DNA from: Planctomycetaceae bacterium
GTDB lineage: Bacteria; Planctomycetota; Planctomycetia; Pirellulales; Thermoguttaceae
Direction of reading: 5' to 3'
DNA length: 7,770 nucleotides
NCBI GenBank assembly: GCA_031259095.1
Contig: JAIRLW010000188.1
Location: 1 to 7,770, forward strand
The position numbers and the translations under genes were made by a program. Below are positions 6,269 to 7,770 of the stretch, piece after piece (positions within the stretch are counted from its first letter, which is position 1; the number at the start of each line of letters is the position of its first letter). A model generated the notes under the pieces. It was not told where the DNA came from. It made no database searches and was given only the letters and a program-made list of their open reading frames with translations.

Positions 6269-7017
6269 ATAATATTAAAAATAACAAACGCAAGTCCGTT
6301 CTTCCAAATTTGTTTTTTGGTTTGAGCGGGTTACTGTTTTGTGTTGCCGTTTTTGTTTTTTTAAAAGTCGTCTTATTGGAAACGGCGTCACAGTCTCTTT
6401 TGCCGAGTCTTTCTTTTACTCCGGCAGTTGTTCAGTTTGGTTCTATTTCTCAGGGCGTTGTAACTGGCAAGGCAACTGTTAAGAATATTTCGCCTAAATC
6501 TGTTATCATTGACTCCGTAATCAGTAGTTGTGACTGTACTCAAATTCTAATCGAAAAAGGAATCTTACATCCTGGTACCCATCGTGAGATTTCATTTCAA
6601 TGGGATACTCGCGGCCGTCGAGGAAAAAGCGATACATTAGTATCTGTTGCTTATTTTATTGAAGATGAAACAATAAAACGAGTTGCTCCATTAAGTCTTT
6701 CGGCAACGATTATTCCTGATTTTGATGTTATCCCCAATGAATTGATTTTTCATTCAAATAAATCAGAGTCTTTATCCTTTTCGCTAAAATCAACCGGTCA
6801 TGGTGATAATGATACAAAAATTAAAGAAGTAACTGTAAATCATCCTGCATTTTCAGTTGTTATTGATGATACTAGGACAAGCGGTATTATTTCATTTGAT
6901 TCAGATTTTTGGACGGATAATGTTCGTCAATTATCGATACAAATAATGACGTCAAATAAAAATGAACCAATTTTTCGACTCCCAATTAATATTATTATTT
7001 CTGAAAACAATAAATGA
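6265..7017 (+). CDS. DUF1573 domain protein with N-terminal membrane anchor
   Basis: 250 residues. A basic N-terminus (NKRK) precedes a membrane helix (about 16-37), giving an anchor with the rest outside. Residues 54-140 show the DUF1573 pattern: VVQFGSISQG (55-64), VKNISPKSV (72-80), then the hallmark SSCDCT (87-92; the family usually has SCGCT) and LHPGTHREISFQWDTRGRRG (101-120). This is an Ig-like (ASH/MSP-type) beta sandwich, usually extracytoplasmic and of unknown function. Residues 150-247 look like a second beta-rich domain. I chose ATG 6265 because it overlaps the previous stop as ATGA. A start at 6229 would add 12 residues encoded inside the upstream gene. The paired design with the LolA-like protein (C-terminal anchor versus N-terminal anchor) suggests an envelope complex, which is inference. 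Confidence 0.85.
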   Translation: MNNIKNNKRKSVLPNLFFGLSGLLFCVAVFVFLKVVLLETASQSLLPSLSFTPAVVQFGSISQGVVTGKATVKNISPKSVIIDSVISSCDCTQILIEKGILHPGTHREISFQWDTRGRRGKSDTLVSVAYFIEDETIKRVAPLSLSATIIPDFDVIPNELIFHSNKSESLSFSLKSTGHGDNDTKIKEVTVNHPAFSVVIDDTRTSGIISFDSDFWTDNVRQLSIQIMTSNKNEPIFRLPINIIISENNK

Positions 7018-7053
7018 AATTTTTTACCCCATTTCAACACTTGAAAAGAAACA

Positions 7054-7473
7054 ATGGATTTTTGGTTTTGGGCTTTGATTTTTCTTGGTTTGTCGGTATT
7101 TTTCGCCGTTTTGGAAGTATTCATCACTTCCGGCGGTATTCTGACGTTTCTGTCGGTAACTACCTTGTTAACCGGTATTGTACTTGCGTTTCAGTGTAGT
7201 CCGGTTTGGGGCGGAGTTTACCTGTTTGGCGTAACAGTCTGTATTCCCGTTTTTCTTTGGTTTGCGTTCAAAATTTGGCCCCATACCATGATGGGACGAC
7301 GTATCCTTCTTCAACCGGAAGATGATCCGGCATTACAACCAAACACGGAACTACTCGCCCTCAAACAATTGGTCGGAAAACAAGGTATGGCACGGAGCAA
7401 AATGATGCTTAGCGGACTAATCGAAATCGAAGGAAAACGACTCAATGCAATCAGTGAATCGGAATCACTCTAA
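7054..7473 (+). CDS. Short NfeD-family membrane protein, cut by an in-frame stop
   Basis: 139 residues are readable before the TAA. An N-terminal MDFWFWALIFLGL and about two to three membrane helices (4-22, 27-46, 52-73), with EVFITSGG (21-28), match the short NfeD form. The OB-fold domain starts at LVGKQGMA (106-113) and runs through SGLIEIEGKRLNAISE (120-135), then breaks at the TAA (7471-7473). The missing half continues in the same frame to 7614 (see next entry), so this is a nonsense interruption and not the natural end. Short NfeD proteins typically bind flotillin/SPFH proteins and support membrane microdomains; no such gene is visible before the window ends. No clear Shine-Dalgarno precedes ATG 7054. 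An ATGA overlap at 7014 opens a different, non-NfeD frame. The gap to DUF1573 is only 36 nt, so it is probably in the same operon. Confidence 0.8.
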   Translation: MDFWFWALIFLGLSVFFAVLEVFITSGGILTFLSVTTLLTGIVLAFQCSPVWGGVYLFGVTVCIPVFLWFAFKIWPHTMMGRRILLQPEDDPALQPNTELLALKQLVGKQGMARSKMMLSGLIEIEGKRLNAISESESL

Positions 7474-7614
7474 CCCGGTGATATGATTATTGTTACAAAT
7501 TTAGATGGAATCAATATACTTGTCCGAAAAGTTGTTGCTCCCGTAAATGTTCCCGAAAAGACAGCAACAAATAAAACAGAACAAGAACCAACAATTGATG
7601 ATCCGTTTGCATAA
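7474..7614 (+). pseudogene. C-terminal remainder of NfeD after the in-frame stop
   Basis: Directly after the TAA, the same frame encodes 46 more residues ending at TAA 7612-7614. They begin PGDMIIVTNLDGINILVRKV, which fits the final OB-fold strands of NfeD ('G-x-x-V-x-V...G...L-x-V-R'), followed by a polar tail ending DDPFA. The stop sits where homologues commonly have Glu or another polar residue before Gly, so a single-base change from GAA, CAA or AAA would explain it. An ATG at 7483 could restart a 43-residue fragment, but that alone would not fold as the domain. Confidence 0.75.

Positions 7615-7770
<156 letters not shown>

Noticed and set aside
7014..7199. 61-residue frame beginning at an ATGA overlap after DUF1573
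   Set aside because: It overlaps NfeD in another frame, and its translation lacks a domain; the NfeD frame from 7054 clearly carries the family pattern.

Overview
This looks like an AT-rich chromosomal piece from an uncultured planctomycete. That placement is inferred from the company of genes, with no marker gene to confirm it: a PilM protein with a very long C-terminal extension, a LolA-like exported protein paired with a DUF1573 protein, and a short NfeD. All supported genes are on the + strand.

Layout: 1-659 is non-coding and rich in short repeats (three stem-loops, tandem TTCGTG, TTGGTGA and ATAATGA units). 660-3134 encodes an 824-residue protein that starts as a type IV pilus PilM ATPase and continues through a membrane helix into a PilN-like region. 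3346-3915 encodes a small membrane-anchored protein of unknown function, possibly PsbP/Mog1-like. 3916-4648 is a second repeat-rich gap holding six palindromes with 3-nt loops (4066-4254) and a good promoter candidate at 4382-4410. 4649-5047 encodes a small secreted protein with ten cysteines in its mature part, followed by a strong hairpin terminator (5095-5120). A new transcription unit then begins: TATAAT at 5182-5187, an excellent Shine-Dalgarno, a LolA-like protein with a C-terminal membrane anchor (5225-6268), a DUF1573 protein overlapping it by ATGA (6265-7017), and a short NfeD (7054 onward). The last 85 bases are nearly pure T and look like an assembly or contig-end artefact.

How the genes may work together: the LolA-like and DUF1573 proteins are translationally coupled and both expose their main domains outside the cytoplasmic membrane, so they probably act together at the cell envelope. 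The cysteine-rich secreted protein just upstream may be a partner, but it has its own terminator. NfeD proteins are membrane proteins usually paired with flotillins, and a flotillin gene could lie just beyond the window.

The points most worth a second look are an in-frame TAA that cuts the NfeD OB-fold while conserved coding continues in the same frame to 7614; a composite intergenic repeat present twice in the same order and orientation (about 220-274 and 4274-4355); the PilM-PilN-like fusion; and the cysteine-rich/LolA-like/DUF1573 gene set.
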